A stretch of 63,564 nt of DNA from an uncultured Muribaculaceae bacterium (GCA_947625935.1 CANQQE010000013.1:1-63564), one strand, 5' to 3'; shown: positions 9,101-18,235, numbered from the stretch's first letter. The notes: generated by a model from the letters alone, not told the origin. A program made the numbers and translations.

Positions 9101-12100
9101 AATGGCAGGGGCTATAGGCATTATATTAGGCGCTTACAAGAGATTTCCTAAAGATATGGACGAAGCGACTTTCGTTTATACGACGTTCGCTTTGGGATTG
9201 ATATTTGCTTCTTTAGTTGGATTGGTTGGAACGATAGCTTATCTTAATAAGGAGGGTAACTCATTTAAGGGAGCAGCTGCTACATTGATAGCTGTGTCTG
9301 TCTTATTAGGAACGATGGCAGTAGTTGTGTCATTGCTGTCGTTGCTAAATGATATTCCGTCTATGATAGCGGCATTCGGCAGTTTAAGTGTTTTGATGGT
9401 TGCTATCGGCGCTATGTTCCATTCACTTGCAAAAATAGAGAGCGGAAAGCGATCCGTTGCAACATTATTATTTATAACAGTTTTAATCGGGGTACTCGGA
9501 TCAACACTTACCAGTTTGGCCGGCTTTAATTGGTACGAGTTATTAATGCCTACAATTGCTCTTGGCGGAATAGTAACTGCTATAGGAGTACTTGCTATTG
9601 AACTCGTTAAAGCATTCAAAGATGTCAAGGATAAAGATCTGAAGAATGCTCTTAAAACGGTAGTAACTTTAACAGGAGTATTTGCTATTATGGGTGGCGT
9701 ACTTACTCTTGTTACGAAATACATTGATAATGCTTGGAATTTCTTGGCTGTAAGCGGAATGATGATACTTTGTGTTGCAGCATTATCAGAATTTGCAATA
9801 AGACTAAGAAATGGGTTTAACGGAGCAACAGAATCGCAATTAGAAAAGTCTACGAAGACTCTTTTTGCTATGACGGCTGTATTTGCTACCGTTGGGCTGG
9901 TTCTTGGGTTGCTTAATAACTTTGCAACTGACTCTGGTAGAATGCTGGCTCAGGCTATTATGCTTACAGCAGTAGTTGGTGCTCTTGGCGAACTAGCAAA
10001 AAGACTAAAAGATGGTTTTAGTGGTGACATAGATCAAAATGCGATGAACAACGCTTACAAAACTATGGGATTACTAACAGTTATATTTGGAGCCATAGCG
10101 GGTGTTGCTTACGGGTTACAGAACGTATCATCAAAACGTATGGCGGTTCAGCTTGGAACAATAACTGTGGTGGTTGGTTTATTAGCAGAGGTAGCCAAGA
10201 AACTTACTAAAGGATTTACAAGTGGAGATAAAAACATAAAAAATGCTATAAAGACTATGGCTACATTAACAGCGGTATTCATTGCTATAGGAGCTACGTT
10301 AGGTGTATTGTCAAATTATGCTACTGAATGGAGGCTGTTCGCCGGATATTCGGCTATAATAACAGCTGTCATTGGCTCTTTAGCTTATATAGCATATAAA
10401 CTATCATCCTCATTCAGCGAACGAAGATTCAGCGAGAAAAAGTTTAAGGCAATGTTAATTTCATTAGGGGCAATGACTGCCGTGTTTGTGGTTCTGGGAA
10501 CTGCACTCGCGATATTAAATAACGTTGCAAAAGATGCTGCTTTATTCGTAACTCAGGCAATAACTATAACAGCGATGGTTGGTGTGTTGTCTCTGATAGT
10601 GGGATTACTTTCTAACTTCGGTGGAGACAATCTTGGCGGAGCAGCTAAAGCAATGGTTGAGTTATCTTTGGGAATAACAGCAATAGCCGCGGCGTTTGCT
10701 TTACTTGGAGCTTTTAATACTGATATTCCGTCCATAGTAGCTATGGCAACCGCTATAACAGTTATGACAGGAGCATTTGTTGGATTAGCTGCGATAGTTA
10801 ATTACGCACATCTTACCATAGCACTGGTTGCTATAAAGGACTTCTTAAACGGAATAGCTCTGTCTGTTGTTAGCTTTGGCGTTACAGCATTGATGTTCTC
10901 TGGAGCTGTATGGATATTCTCACAGGCAATTGATACTTTGGCTAACATCGGAGAACAAAGAGCCGAAAATGTAAAAAATAGCTTAGTCAAACTGGGAGAA
11001 GGCATAGCTCAGGCGATAGGTACAATTGTTACAAGCATTGCAATGGATGTTGTGGCTTTTGTATATTTATTAGTTGGTAATGCTATAGCTGCTATTTCAG
11101 ATGCATTAGGTGAAGAAGCTGAATACATTGCTCCGGTATTTGAAAACGGAATAATCGTTGGATTCGAAAAAACTAAGCAACCGATTTATGATTCAGCGTA
11201 TAGTGTTGGAGAAACTGCAACTCAAGGCTTCGAAGATTCAACAGATGAAGAAGCAGTGAAAACAACAGCTGCTAGTCTTCCTGTAGCTTATTCTTCTGGT
11301 ACAAAAATGACGCCAGGAACTAAGATGCAGTTAATAAATAACGCAAAAACAGCAGCGGCAGTTTATCCGGAGCAAATGGCTAAGAGTACCAAAGAAGAAA
11401 TGAACCAGTACGAAAAAGAGATACTGGAAACTTATGACGAAGCCGATAGAGAACTGATGGCAGAAGCTATTAAAAACATACACGAAGATGGGCTAGAAAT
11501 AAACGAGAACCAAGAATTAGTAGCTAAAGACGGAACTGTTCAAACGACGAAGACAATACAGCAATATTACTTAGACGTTCTCGATGCTCACGATGTTGCA
11601 CTGGCTGATGCTACCTATTCTATGTCAGATGCTATAAAGAATACAGGAGAAGAACTGAAAACAAAAGCAAAAGATGCTATGTCGACTATGTTCTCAGGAT
11701 TTCTTGAAGGATTGAAGCAGAAGACAGATGACTGGGGTATTGGCGAAAAACTTAAAGAATGGGACGAACATTTTAAAACATCTGATATTGGCGAAAAAAC
11801 GAAAGATGTCGGAAAAACGATTGAAGATACTATAAATGGTTTGGGCGATTCTCTTAACAATACAATCTCAGGTGCAGGTGGAGCAACAGCAGCTGTAAAA
11901 GAATTTGAAGACACCATCGTTGAGATACCCGACATAAATGGCACAGTTAATTCGTCGATGGAAAAATTCATAATAAGCTTTGCAAAAGCCCAAGAGACCA
12001 TAGCTAATCCGGATTTACTGCCCGCTCTGCAATCAGGTTATAACGAATTCATTGAAATGCAATACAATACGTGGGCTGCAACAGATGACGGAATACAAAC

Positions 12101-13499
12101 AATAAAAGAAGAGGAAGAGGAAATAGCAAGATTGACAGAAGAAGCTCTAGAAGCAGGTGTTGACTTCGACGCTGAAGCTAAGAGAACACAATACAGACTT
12201 AGAGATATGGCTAATGCTTGGAATGAATTACGCAATACTCTTGTGGATACTGTTCAAGGACAAATTGATATTTTCTCGGAATTCGACAAAAAGACAGATT
12301 TATCATCGGAACAGCTTATAAACAATATGAGGTCACAAATTGAAGGCGTTAAAGAATGGGCTGACAATCTTACTATCTTGACACAAAGAGGTTTGAGTGA
12401 AGGCCTGTTACAAAAATTGTCTGAGATGGGTCCTCAGGGTTATGAGTATGTTCACGCTTTTGTAGAAATGACAGCAGATCAGTTAAATCAGGCAAATCAG
12501 CTATTTGCTCAATCTACAACATTATCTGATGAAACAGCGGATCAATTACTTGCAAATTATGTTTATGCTGGTGCTATGACGTCAGCAGGATTTATGCAAG
12601 GAGTCGTTGACGGACAAACTGACGTTAATACTGCTTGCGAGAATATGGGCTTGAGTGGCTTAGCAGCTTTGAAGAGTGTACTCCAGATTCAGTCACCATC
12701 GCAAGAGACTTATGCCGTAGGCTCGTACGTAATTCAAGGTCTCGTCAACGGTATTACAGATTTCCAAGAGTCAGCTCTTACAACTATGAGAGAACTAGGT
12801 AAGGCATTAATCGAGAGTATGATTGAAGGAATGAAGTACGAAAGATTGTTTGTTAAGACTACAGCTGAAGAACTTGCTAAGAATGGTTACGACAGCATAA
12901 GAGGCAAATGGCAAGGGTACTATGATGCTGGTGTTTACGTAATTCAAGGATTCATAGATGGTATGAATTCCAAGTATGACGATTTAGCTGCGGCAGCTTC
13001 AGCGTTGTCGTCATTAACTCTCGGAACTATGAGTGGTGTCTTAGAGGAAGCTTCTCCGTCGCGTGCAACATTCAAAATAGGCGCATATGCAACAGAAGGC
13101 TTCATACTTGGTGTTAACAGTTATGCTGATCAGGTAAATGAGTCGACATCAAACTTAGGGTACATAGCAGCTAACAACTTAAGAAACGCTATACTTTCAA
13201 TAAGTGAAGGCGTTGAATCTGACTTGAATATGGATCCTACGATAAGACCAGTTCTTGATTTGTCGAGAGTTACGCCACAAGCACAAAGAATAAATGCAAT
13301 GTTCAGTAGAAATTTAGCAATAAAGGCTAATGCAGATGTTCAGCGTGCAGGTATAATTACAGATTCGAACGGAACAACAGTAGCAGGCTCTCAGTATGTA
13401 TTCAACCAATACAACACATCTCCGAGAGCTCTTGATAGAGTGGAAATTTACAGGCAGACTAGAAATCAGTTTGCTTCTTTTAGGGGGATGACAGAATGA
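6108..13499 (+). CDS. Tail tape measure protein
   Basis: 2463 residues. It has an N-terminal coiled coil (about 1-90). Residues about 100-300 have the tape measure signature (SEYETEINSVKVIMANLPG, YNFGQMTDAIGKFTAAGV, ASAYVQVSQALQAG, FTQLIGTLKEGLGTAW). Residues about 350-1650 are a very long alternating hydrophobic region with many possible membrane segments. The C-terminus is helical, with repeats of the form ASPSRATFKIGAYATEGFILGV and SPSQETYAVGSYVIQGLVNGI. The protein sets tail length; at roughly 1.5 angstrom per residue it predicts a tail near 350 nm. The hydrophobic section may form the membrane channel for DNA entry. Confidence 0.93.
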   Translation: MSEVVDRRVVSMEMNNEQFKREAEATIKELEKLEKSVDTKGMEKNLSSLEKVTSSISLDGLAKAVDKINYRFSALGTVTDQIFRNITNSAILAGKRMIKALSTDPLMDGLSEYETEINSVKVIMANLPGITQGEVNEALADLNEYADLTVYNFGQMTDAIGKFTAAGVDLETSTATIKGLANVAAGAGVSNTRLASAYVQVSQALQAGVFKLMDWNSLQNAGLANEEFRNKLQDTAIEMGILTGRVDNFRDSLQHGWLTTEVFTRTLEKAASTDNEWGKRLTAAATEVTTFTQLIGTLKEGLGTAWSTSIKYILGDFTEAKQLFTFLSDLIGGIISSMSEGRNQALKQWHDLGGRAYLLKSLLNVLAAIYSIVLPIKTAFEDTFETLSGSSLFKITRQFYYFTKSLIQNDDVMNGIYAVAKLLATALKIVLNVAKSGIQILGKILKVVGSVLKAITTLAYYLLMMVDPVSKMIKQSKLFTRFMNAVLKIGDRIINFFGSIVLSIEEFLIYMIDLPMVGDAFELLGSIVLKVADIFVTLVEAVADFDPKNIGKWITDLISKLLSLFNFSKEFTLINNILKGFGTTVAGVFIGIIGLVKNLIEVFLGLGSQVKESFTAFDIGQGLATGVISVLTFIINGIRDFARGVKEAMSPENMEAIDWVIGKITDLKDTIVNSVKTIYKELSKLDWNKLFVAAISLILVTSLFNISVGIRSLGEGLESISGSIKSLSSALKKKINPTITKVQQLTLFITTMVGAIVLLRKIPQKDLDKSMMILTELMGLLIAFEALTLIIDAIAKKLKVSNIKFQLSMASLVGIGVSVAALAASLVILEGVTVDKSLWSKLGVILSLMTTLGVVITVMSRFSGHNMVGFLPILAFALTLNQVMKAFAEFANTPVDNLKENLQEFIGLMASLAILFVGIGQMKLKGVLALLIFANYITLIIGAFEAIGKANLKPLYEQLTMFHEYIIMLGAFILGVLALTKDIKFGGGLASVGLGILAMAGAIGIILGAYKRFPKDMDEATFVYTTFALGLIFASLVGLVGTIAYLNKEGNSFKGAAATLIAVSVLLGTMAVVVSLLSLLNDIPSMIAAFGSLSVLMVAIGAMFHSLAKIESGKRSVATLLFITVLIGVLGSTLTSLAGFNWYELLMPTIALGGIVTAIGVLAIELVKAFKDVKDKDLKNALKTVVTLTGVFAIMGGVLTLVTKYIDNAWNFLAVSGMMILCVAALSEFAIRLRNGFNGATESQLEKSTKTLFAMTAVFATVGLVLGLLNNFATDSGRMLAQAIMLTAVVGALGELAKRLKDGFSGDIDQNAMNNAYKTMGLLTVIFGAIAGVAYGLQNVSSKRMAVQLGTITVVVGLLAEVAKKLTKGFTSGDKNIKNAIKTMATLTAVFIAIGATLGVLSNYATEWRLFAGYSAIITAVIGSLAYIAYKLSSSFSERRFSEKKFKAMLISLGAMTAVFVVLGTALAILNNVAKDAALFVTQAITITAMVGVLSLIVGLLSNFGGDNLGGAAKAMVELSLGITAIAAAFALLGAFNTDIPSIVAMATAITVMTGAFVGLAAIVNYAHLTIALVAIKDFLNGIALSVVSFGVTALMFSGAVWIFSQAIDTLANIGEQRAENVKNSLVKLGEGIAQAIGTIVTSIAMDVVAFVYLLVGNAIAAISDALGEEAEYIAPVFENGIIVGFEKTKQPIYDSAYSVGETATQGFEDSTDEEAVKTTAASLPVAYSSGTKMTPGTKMQLINNAKTAAAVYPEQMAKSTKEEMNQYEKEILETYDEADRELMAEAIKNIHEDGLEINENQELVAKDGTVQTTKTIQQYYLDVLDAHDVALADATYSMSDAIKNTGEELKTKAKDAMSTMFSGFLEGLKQKTDDWGIGEKLKEWDEHFKTSDIGEKTKDVGKTIEDTINGLGDSLNNTISGAGGATAAVKEFEDTIVEIPDINGTVNSSMEKFIISFAKAQETIANPDLLPALQSGYNEFIEMQYNTWAATDDGIQTIKEEEEEIARLTEEALEAGVDFDAEAKRTQYRLRDMANAWNELRNTLVDTVQGQIDIFSEFDKKTDLSSEQLINNMRSQIEGVKEWADNLTILTQRGLSEGLLQKLSEMGPQGYEYVHAFVEMTADQLNQANQLFAQSTTLSDETADQLLANYVYAGAMTSAGFMQGVVDGQTDVNTACENMGLSGLAALKSVLQIQSPSQETYAVGSYVIQGLVNGITDFQESALTTMRELGKALIESMIEGMKYERLFVKTTAEELAKNGYDSIRGKWQGYYDAGVYVIQGFIDGMNSKYDDLAAAASALSSLTLGTMSGVLEEASPSRATFKIGAYATEGFILGVNSYADQVNESTSNLGYIAANNLRNAILSISEGVESDLNMDPTIRPVLDLSRVTPQAQRINAMFSRNLAIKANADVQRAGIITDSNGTTVAGSQYVFNQYNTSPRALDRVEIYRQTRNQFASFRGMTE

Positions 13500-14524
13500 T
13501 TTATAGTATAACAGCTACAAATTATCTTGGAGAGTCAGTAGAACTTGAACTAGCGAGGCCAGAAACTTCTGGCTTCCTAGTTAAAAGTGTAACAGGTGCT
13601 GGACCGCCTCAAGCGGCAGTTAATATTACAGAAATAGCAACAGTTGACGGCGGAATATTTAATTCATCAAGAGCAAAGACTAAAAACATAGTATTACAAT
13701 TGATATTTTGGCCTAAGGATAATGCAGAGACAATTGAAGAGATACGCCATAGGTCATATAAGTACTTTCCGCTAAAGAAAAATTTGACTTTGTTGTTCAA
13801 AACCGATTTCAGGACAAGCTATATTGTTGGCTACGTTGAAAAGAACGAACCAAATATATGGGATAAGCAAGAGGGATGCCAGATAAGTATTATTTGCGAT
13901 ACACCTTGGCTAAAAGACATAAAGCAAGACGAAACAGCTTTCTCTGGAGTTCGTCCTATGCTGTTCTTCCCTTTCTATAATAATCTTGTTGAGTATTCAA
14001 AGACTCGTTCAGCATTGACAGACAATAAGAAAGACAAGGTCAAAGATTCTGATATGGATGACATAATTGCAAGAACTTATACGAGTACTTCTTGGCCAGA
14101 ACGTCATATAATAATGGGCGAAATTGTAAAGAAATATTATTATACTGTGAACTACTCAGGAGAAGTCGAAACGGGTATTAACATCCTTATTCACTTAACA
14201 GGACCTGTTGATAGCATAAACGTTTACAATGTAACAACCAATGAAAAAATGACAGTAGACGGAGCTAAGATTGAAGAATTCACAGGAACTGCTTTGAGAA
14301 AGAACGACGAGATTGTGATATGCACTGTTCAAGGTCAACGTTCAGCTAAGTTACTTAGAAGCGGAAAATACACAAATATATTTAATTGCATAACTAAAGA
14401 ATCTGATTGGTTCCAGTTAGTTAAAGGTGTAAACGAATTTGCTTATACAACACCAAATGACAAAGACCAAGCAGATTTAGTTCGTTTCCAAATTGTAAAT
14501 GATATTTTGTATACAGGTATTTAA
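13496..14524 (+). CDS. Distal tail protein (Dit-like)
   Basis: 342 residues. It starts inside the last codons of the tape measure gene, as distal tail genes usually do. The N-terminal half (ESVELELARPETSGFLVKSVTGAGPPQAAVNITEIATVDGGIFNSSRA) is characteristic of Dit proteins, which form the hub between tube and tip. CQISIICDTPWLKD closes the first domain. The C-terminal 150 residues look like a galectin-type beta domain. Confidence 0.75.
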   Translation: MIYSITATNYLGESVELELARPETSGFLVKSVTGAGPPQAAVNITEIATVDGGIFNSSRAKTKNIVLQLIFWPKDNAETIEEIRHRSYKYFPLKKNLTLLFKTDFRTSYIVGYVEKNEPNIWDKQEGCQISIICDTPWLKDIKQDETAFSGVRPMLFFPFYNNLVEYSKTRSALTDNKKDKVKDSDMDDIIARTYTSTSWPERHIIMGEIVKKYYYTVNYSGEVETGINILIHLTGPVDSINVYNVTTNEKMTVDGAKIEEFTGTALRKNDEIVICTVQGQRSAKLLRSGKYTNIFNCITKESDWFQLVKGVNEFAYTTPNDKDQADLVRFQIVNDILYTGI

Positions 14525-14541
14525 AAAAGGAGGCGATTTAT

Positions 14542-14754
14542 ATGAAACTCACAAATGCACAGTACGACGTCATCAAATGGATTGCTCAGTATCTTCTTCC
14601 TGCTCTTGGCACTTTATATTTTGCATTAGCAAGTATATGGGGCTTGCCTTATGGAGAGGAAATTGTAGGTACTATAACTGCTCTTGACACTTTCTTAGCA
14701 GTTATTATGGGTATAAGTACCAACACGTATAAGAAAGCTGGAGGTGACAAGTAA
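14542..14754 (+). CDS. Holin (r1t-like)
   Basis: 70 residues with two hydrophobic segments (about 12-32 and 42-60) and a short charged C-terminus. The stretch WIAQYLLPALGTLYFALASIWGLPYGEEIVGTI is typical of the r1t/phi29-like holins of Firmicute phages. It would permeabilise the host membrane and release the lysozyme encoded at 4690. The next gene starts at its stop codon. Confidence 0.8.
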   Translation: MKLTNAQYDVIKWIAQYLLPALGTLYFALASIWGLPYGEEIVGTITALDTFLAVIMGISTNTYKKAGGDK

Positions 14755-14960
14755 TGAAATTCTTACAGTATAATGAAGTAGTTACAAGAATCGAAAGCAA
14801 GCAGGACTTGAATAAGATATTTATGGCTGCAAAACCTACTGATGTCGGGGAGACTTGTTGCTCTAACATACCAGACATTATATTCAAGCCGCTTGGCACC
14901 AAGACGATATGCGAGATCACAAAGGACGACTCCATATTCATTGATATTTCAGAGGAGTGA
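14754..14960 (+). CDS. Small protein of the lysis module, unknown function
   Basis: 68 residues, translationally coupled to the holin by an ATG overlapping its stop. It contains two adjacent Cys (ETCCSN) and an acidic C-terminus. No membrane segment and no family recognised. A role in lysis or host modulation is only inferred from position. Confidence 0.55.
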   Translation: MKFLQYNEVVTRIESKQDLNKIFMAAKPTDVGETCCSNIPDIIFKPLGTKTICEITKDDSIFIDISEE

Positions 14961-14965
14961 CTTAA

Positions 14966-15295
14966 ATGATCTCATTAGAAGCAATAATAACTATCGTGTG
15001 CTCTGTTTTGGCTTCTAGTGGATTATGGACATTTATTCTAAAAATTCACGACAAGAAGGACGCCAAGACAAAAATGACTTTAGGAATCGGTCACGACAGA
15101 ATAGTAAAGATCGGAACCGATATTCTTGAACGGGGAGATTATATAAGTGAGGATGAGTATGAAAACTTACACGACTACTTATATTTACCTTACAAGGCAT
15201 TAGGCGGTAATGGGTCTGCTGAGAAGATAATGCAGCAAATCGATCAGCTAAGAATTGTAAAGACTCCTCATCCCGGTTCCAAACAAAAGGAATGA
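14966..15295 (+). CDS. Holin-like membrane protein
   Basis: 109 residues. One N-terminal membrane helix (residues about 5-27, ending LWTFILKI) is followed by a basic linker and a soluble domain with IGHDRIVKIGTDILERGDYISEDEYENLHDYLYLPYKALGGNGSAEKI. This family commonly accompanies holins in Clostridium-type phages. It may be a second holin, an antiholin or a spanin-like factor. A terminator follows directly. Confidence 0.6.
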   Translation: MISLEAIITIVCSVLASSGLWTFILKIHDKKDAKTKMTLGIGHDRIVKIGTDILERGDYISEDEYENLHDYLYLPYKALGGNGSAEKIMQQIDQLRIVKTPHPGSKQKE

Positions 15296-15296
15296 T

Positions 15297-15320
15297 AAGA
15301 GCTGATACCACAGCTTTTTA
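15297..15320 (+). terminator. Intrinsic terminator after the lysis module
   Basis: AAGAGCTG pairs with CAGCTTTT around the loop ATACCA, and the 3' arm runs into a short T tract. It ends the tail/lysis operon. Confidence 0.5.
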
Positions 15321-15334
15321 TCAGATATTGCACC

Positions 15335-15363
15335 TTGACAATTTAATAAAGTAATGATATTTT
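15335..15363 (+). promoter_or_regulatory. Possible sigma70-type promoter
   Basis: TTGACA at 15335 is followed after 17 bases by TATTTT at 15358. The -35 is perfect but the -10 is weak. It follows a terminator and precedes the gene at 15379, so it could serve the fibre/baseplate module. Confidence 0.35.
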
Positions 15364-15378
15364 TGGGAGGTAATCATT

Positions 15379-15900
15379 ATGCAAGGAAATCCACAAAATC
15401 AATTCAATAACAATCAGCAGTTCTCGAATTGGAACTACGATATGAGCTATCCAACACAGGGATCTCAGCAGAACCAGACAAACACACAACCCAATATTCC
15501 GCACATAGCAACGCCTCAACAGAACTGGTTAAATAATCAGCAATCTGTAGGCTTTGCTCAACCAAGCACTCAACAACAAAGATTTGTGCTTCCAGGTCAT
15601 TTAGTAAATGATATTTCGGAGGTGCAGATCAACGAGGTGCCTATGGATGGGAGCTATAACGTATTTCCTCTTCGCGACCTGTCCGCAATTTATTTAAAAT
15701 TTTGGGATAATGACGGACGGTTTAAGACCAGACGTTATGTCCTTGTAGATGATACACAATCTCAGAATGTCGAAAATCAAAATCAGACCCAAATGGACGA
15801 AGTTATGTCCAAAATCACGTCACTAGAAAGTATGGTGAAGAAGATTCTTAGAAAGTCATATAAAAATGAATCAAAAGGAGGAAATAACGATGCAAAATAA
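15379..15900 (+). CDS. Gln/Asn-rich structural-type protein, unknown function
   Basis: 173 residues. Residues 1-75 are low-complexity, rich in Gln and Asn. Residues about 80-130 form a small beta-rich domain (LVNDISEVQINEVPMDGSYNVFPLRDLSAIYLKFWDNDGRFKTRRYV). The last 40 are a helix. Proteins of this design are often found near tail or fibre genes in Clostridium-type phages. Function not known. Confidence 0.6.
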   Translation: MQGNPQNQFNNNQQFSNWNYDMSYPTQGSQQNQTNTQPNIPHIATPQQNWLNNQQSVGFAQPSTQQQRFVLPGHLVNDISEVQINEVPMDGSYNVFPLRDLSAIYLKFWDNDGRFKTRRYVLVDDTQSQNVENQNQTQMDEVMSKITSLESMVKKILRKSYKNESKGGNNDAK

Positions 15901-16093
15901 TTTCAGTATGCAAGTGCAGCAATTAATGCAAAGACCAGAGTTTCAAGATTCATTTGCTCAAAGTGGTTTGTCCGCGATTAGAGATATGGACGTAGCTCGT
16001 GGAGTAGAAATAGCTGATAATATTTGCAGAAGTTATGGACTATCTCGAGAGCAAATGATGCAAGGAATCGCTCGAACCATACAGAATAGATAA
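15890..16093 (+). CDS. Small helical protein, unknown function
   Basis: 67 residues from ATG 15890, with AAAGGAGG about 8 bases upstream; an upstream in-frame ATG (15866) lies before that site. Two or three helices, Met/Gln-rich (MQVQQLMQRPEF...LSREQMMQGIARTIQNR). No family recognised. Clustered with the flanking low-complexity genes. Confidence 0.55.
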   Translation: MQNNFSMQVQQLMQRPEFQDSFAQSGLSAIRDMDVARGVEIADNICRSYGLSREQMMQGIARTIQNR

Positions 16094-16115
16094 AGAAAAG
16101 GAGGTAGAGAAATTT

Positions 16116-16916
16116 ATGTTAGGAGGAAATTCAGGAGCTTTCGGATTAGACCTCGGTGCATTGCTTGGTAACGCTCTTAGCAGAAGCGGTAGTGGCAATA
16201 ATGGCGACTGGGGTGGAAACGGAGCTTGGTGGATCATCGTTATCTTATTTGCTCTTTGGGGCAGAAATGGTAACGGTCTGTTTGGCGGTGACAATGGAAC
16301 CAACACACAGACAATTCCTGCAACAGCTGGAGACCTTCAGAGAGGCTTTGATACCCAGACAGTCGTTAACAAGCTTAACGGTCTTGAGAACGGCATCTGT
16401 AACTTAGGCTATGATCAGCTTTCTCAGATGAATGGTCTTACGAATACTGTTACTCAGACAGGTTGGGGTATTCAGCAGTCGCTTCAGAACCTTATGGTTT
16501 CGCTTATGCAGCAGGGATTCAATCAGTCTGCTCAGACGAAGGATTGTTGCTGTACAGTAGAGAACTTGCTTCAGCAGGCTAACTACAACCGCCAGCAGGA
16601 TACTTGCGCGATTACTACAGCTATTGACAGAATGGCTCAGAACATCATTGCTAACGACAATGCGAACTATCGTCAGTTGCACGATGAGAATGTTCAGCTT
16701 CAGATGCAGAACAAGGATGCTCAGATTGCAGCATTGACACAGCAGCTTAACCGTTGCTACGATGACAATACAGCAAATAGTGTTGTTGCAAGATTGACGA
16801 ACGTAATTAATCCGCCTGTTACACCGGCGTACATTGTACAGAATCCGAACGGTTGCAACTGCAACAACAATAACGGATGCTGCAATAACAACTGGGGCAA
16901 TGTAGCGTGGGGATAA
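16116..16916 (+). CDS. Gly/Asn-rich protein with one membrane segment and Cys clusters
   Basis: 266 residues. The N-terminus is Gly-rich, with a hydrophobic stretch at about 40-52 (WWIIVILFALW). A central Gln-rich helical domain (residues about 90-225) carries CCC near 146-148. The C-terminus is Asn/Cys-rich (NPNGCNCNNNNGCCNN). Similar proteins are frequent in Clostridium-type phages with no assigned function. The Cys pattern suggests metal binding or disulfide cross-linking of a virion part. Confidence 0.6.
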   Translation: MLGGNSGAFGLDLGALLGNALSRSGSGNNGDWGGNGAWWIIVILFALWGRNGNGLFGGDNGTNTQTIPATAGDLQRGFDTQTVVNKLNGLENGICNLGYDQLSQMNGLTNTVTQTGWGIQQSLQNLMVSLMQQGFNQSAQTKDCCCTVENLLQQANYNRQQDTCAITTAIDRMAQNIIANDNANYRQLHDENVQLQMQNKDAQIAALTQQLNRCYDDNTANSVVARLTNVINPPVTPAYIVQNPNGCNCNNNNGCCNNNWGNVAWG

Positions 16917-17045
16917 TTCAAAATGAGTAACCAATAATTGTGTTGAAACTTTATAGAAAGGAGTAGACCATCGGTTTAAACTAACGTTTTTTCATTAAAT
17001 TTTGTATGATTTGTTTTTCGTGTCTAATTCCTATTTAGAAGAGGC

Positions 17046-17080
17046 GGGCTCACTTCACTGGTTGTTGTGGGCTCGTTTTT
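17046..17080 (+). terminator. Intrinsic terminator
   Basis: GGGCTCAC pairs with GTGGGCTC (two G-T pairs) around a 13-base loop and is followed by GTTTTT. The 194-base gap between 16917 and 17110 otherwise holds only AT-rich leader and the ribosome binding site of the next gene. Confidence 0.6.
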
Positions 17081-17110
17081 CTTTTATATTTTCAGTAAGG
17101 AGGTATTTTT

Positions 17111-17521
17111 ATGATTATCGTATCTAATACGGCGGCTCAGACTTTACAGCCGGGCCAGGCGATTACCTTTAATGAGGTACGTTTGAAAACTGGATGCGGA
17201 GAGGCGTTCAGAATGCAGACAGGTACCATCGGTTTAAGAAATAATGCAGCGTACAGAATTACATTCCACGCAAATGTAGGAGGTACTGTCGCTGCGGCTC
17301 CCGTTCAGCTTAACATACAGCTTGGGGGAGCATCTGATTTGACTACAACTATGATATCTACACCAACAACAGCTGATACGGAGCTTAACAACGTTTCAGC
17401 TTCAACAGGCATTCTTACAGGCTGCAATGGGCTTCCGAATACTGTAACTGTTGCAAATACGGGTGTTAATCCAATAATCATAGGCGCGAATCCGTCACTT
17501 ATGGTTAATAGAGTAGGTTAA
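17111..17521 (+). CDS. Beta-sandwich fibre/decoration domain protein (BclA-C-like)
   Basis: 136 residues, almost all beta: GQAITFNEVRLKTGCGEAFRMQTGTIGLRNNAAYRITFHANVGG...APVQLNIQLGG. This resembles the trimeric C-terminal jelly-roll of BclA-type and phage head-fibre proteins. It probably forms surface trimers on head or tail. Assignment is from the fold-like pattern only. Confidence 0.55.
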   Translation: MIIVSNTAAQTLQPGQAITFNEVRLKTGCGEAFRMQTGTIGLRNNAAYRITFHANVGGTVAAAPVQLNIQLGGASDLTTTMISTPTTADTELNNVSASTGILTGCNGLPNTVTVANTGVNPIIIGANPSLMVNRVG

Positions 17522-17534
17522 GGAGGTGGACAGT

Positions 17535-18218
17535 ATGGGAGATATGAAAGAAACAGAATTCGGTCTCGAGGAGATTAAAGATCTTAAGAAAACATTAACG
17601 ACTTGGCTCAGAGAAGAGATTAATTGCGGCAAGGATAATGTTCGTAACTGTGACATTGATACTCTTGCAAATGCTGTTCATCATCTTGCAGAAACGGAAC
17701 GCAATTGCTATGAAGCTCTTTACTATAAAACAGTAACGGAGCAGATGGAGAACGCAGAAGAATCCCTTAGAATGGGTGCATCAAGAAGCAGAGATTCAAT
17801 GGGACGATACACTTCAAGAGGCTATACGACTTATCCTTATGACCAGATGGATTATGTAGATGCTTACATCCACGACCCCAATCAGTTCATTGATGATATG
17901 ATGCCTATGGGTTACAGAAGCGGAAATCGCGGACGAAGCAGTGGCAATACGTCAAATAGGTCTGGGAATAATTCAAAATCAGGTAACTATGGTTATCGTC
18001 CAATGGAGAGTGAGTGGGATCAATACAGAATGGCAAAGAGGCACTATACTGAAAATGGAGATTCGGAATCAAAGAAAGAAATGAATAGCCACGCTATGAA
18101 TCATTTCAAGGATTCTATCGGTACTTTCAAAGATATTTGGGAAGATGCAGATCCCTCTTTGAAGATGGAAATGAAGAAGGATCTTCAGAATTTAGTTTCG
18201 GATATGCCAGTTAACTAA
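17535..18218 (+). CDS. Unknown protein with low-complexity Ser/Gly/Asn linker
   Basis: 227 residues from ATG 17535, 7 bases after AAGGAGGT (17520-17527). Residues 1-80 are helical with Cys (WLREEINCGKDNVRNCDIDTLANAVHHLAETERNCYEAL). Residues about 130-170 are a Gly/Ser/Asn/Tyr-rich linker. The C-terminal 60 are helical and acidic. The design is common downstream of tail genes in gut phages; function unknown. Confidence 0.6.
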   Translation: MGDMKETEFGLEEIKDLKKTLTTWLREEINCGKDNVRNCDIDTLANAVHHLAETERNCYEALYYKTVTEQMENAEESLRMGASRSRDSMGRYTSRGYTTYPYDQMDYVDAYIHDPNQFIDDMMPMGYRSGNRGRSSGNTSNRSGNNSKSGNYGYRPMESEWDQYRMAKRHYTENGDSESKKEMNSHAMNHFKDSIGTFKDIWEDADPSLKMEMKKDLQNLVSDMPVN

Positions 18219-18235
18219 AAAGGCGGTGATATTTT

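Noticed and set aside
9239-9724. Minus-strand 161-residue frame within the tape measure gene
   Set aside because: Shadow of the tape measure codon pattern; no ribosome binding site and no recognisable protein features.
16404-16934. Long minus-strand open frame (176 residues) opposite the Gly/Asn-rich gene
   Set aside because: It mirrors a gene with strong protein features and its own ribosome binding site, and has none itself. All accepted genes are on the plus strand.
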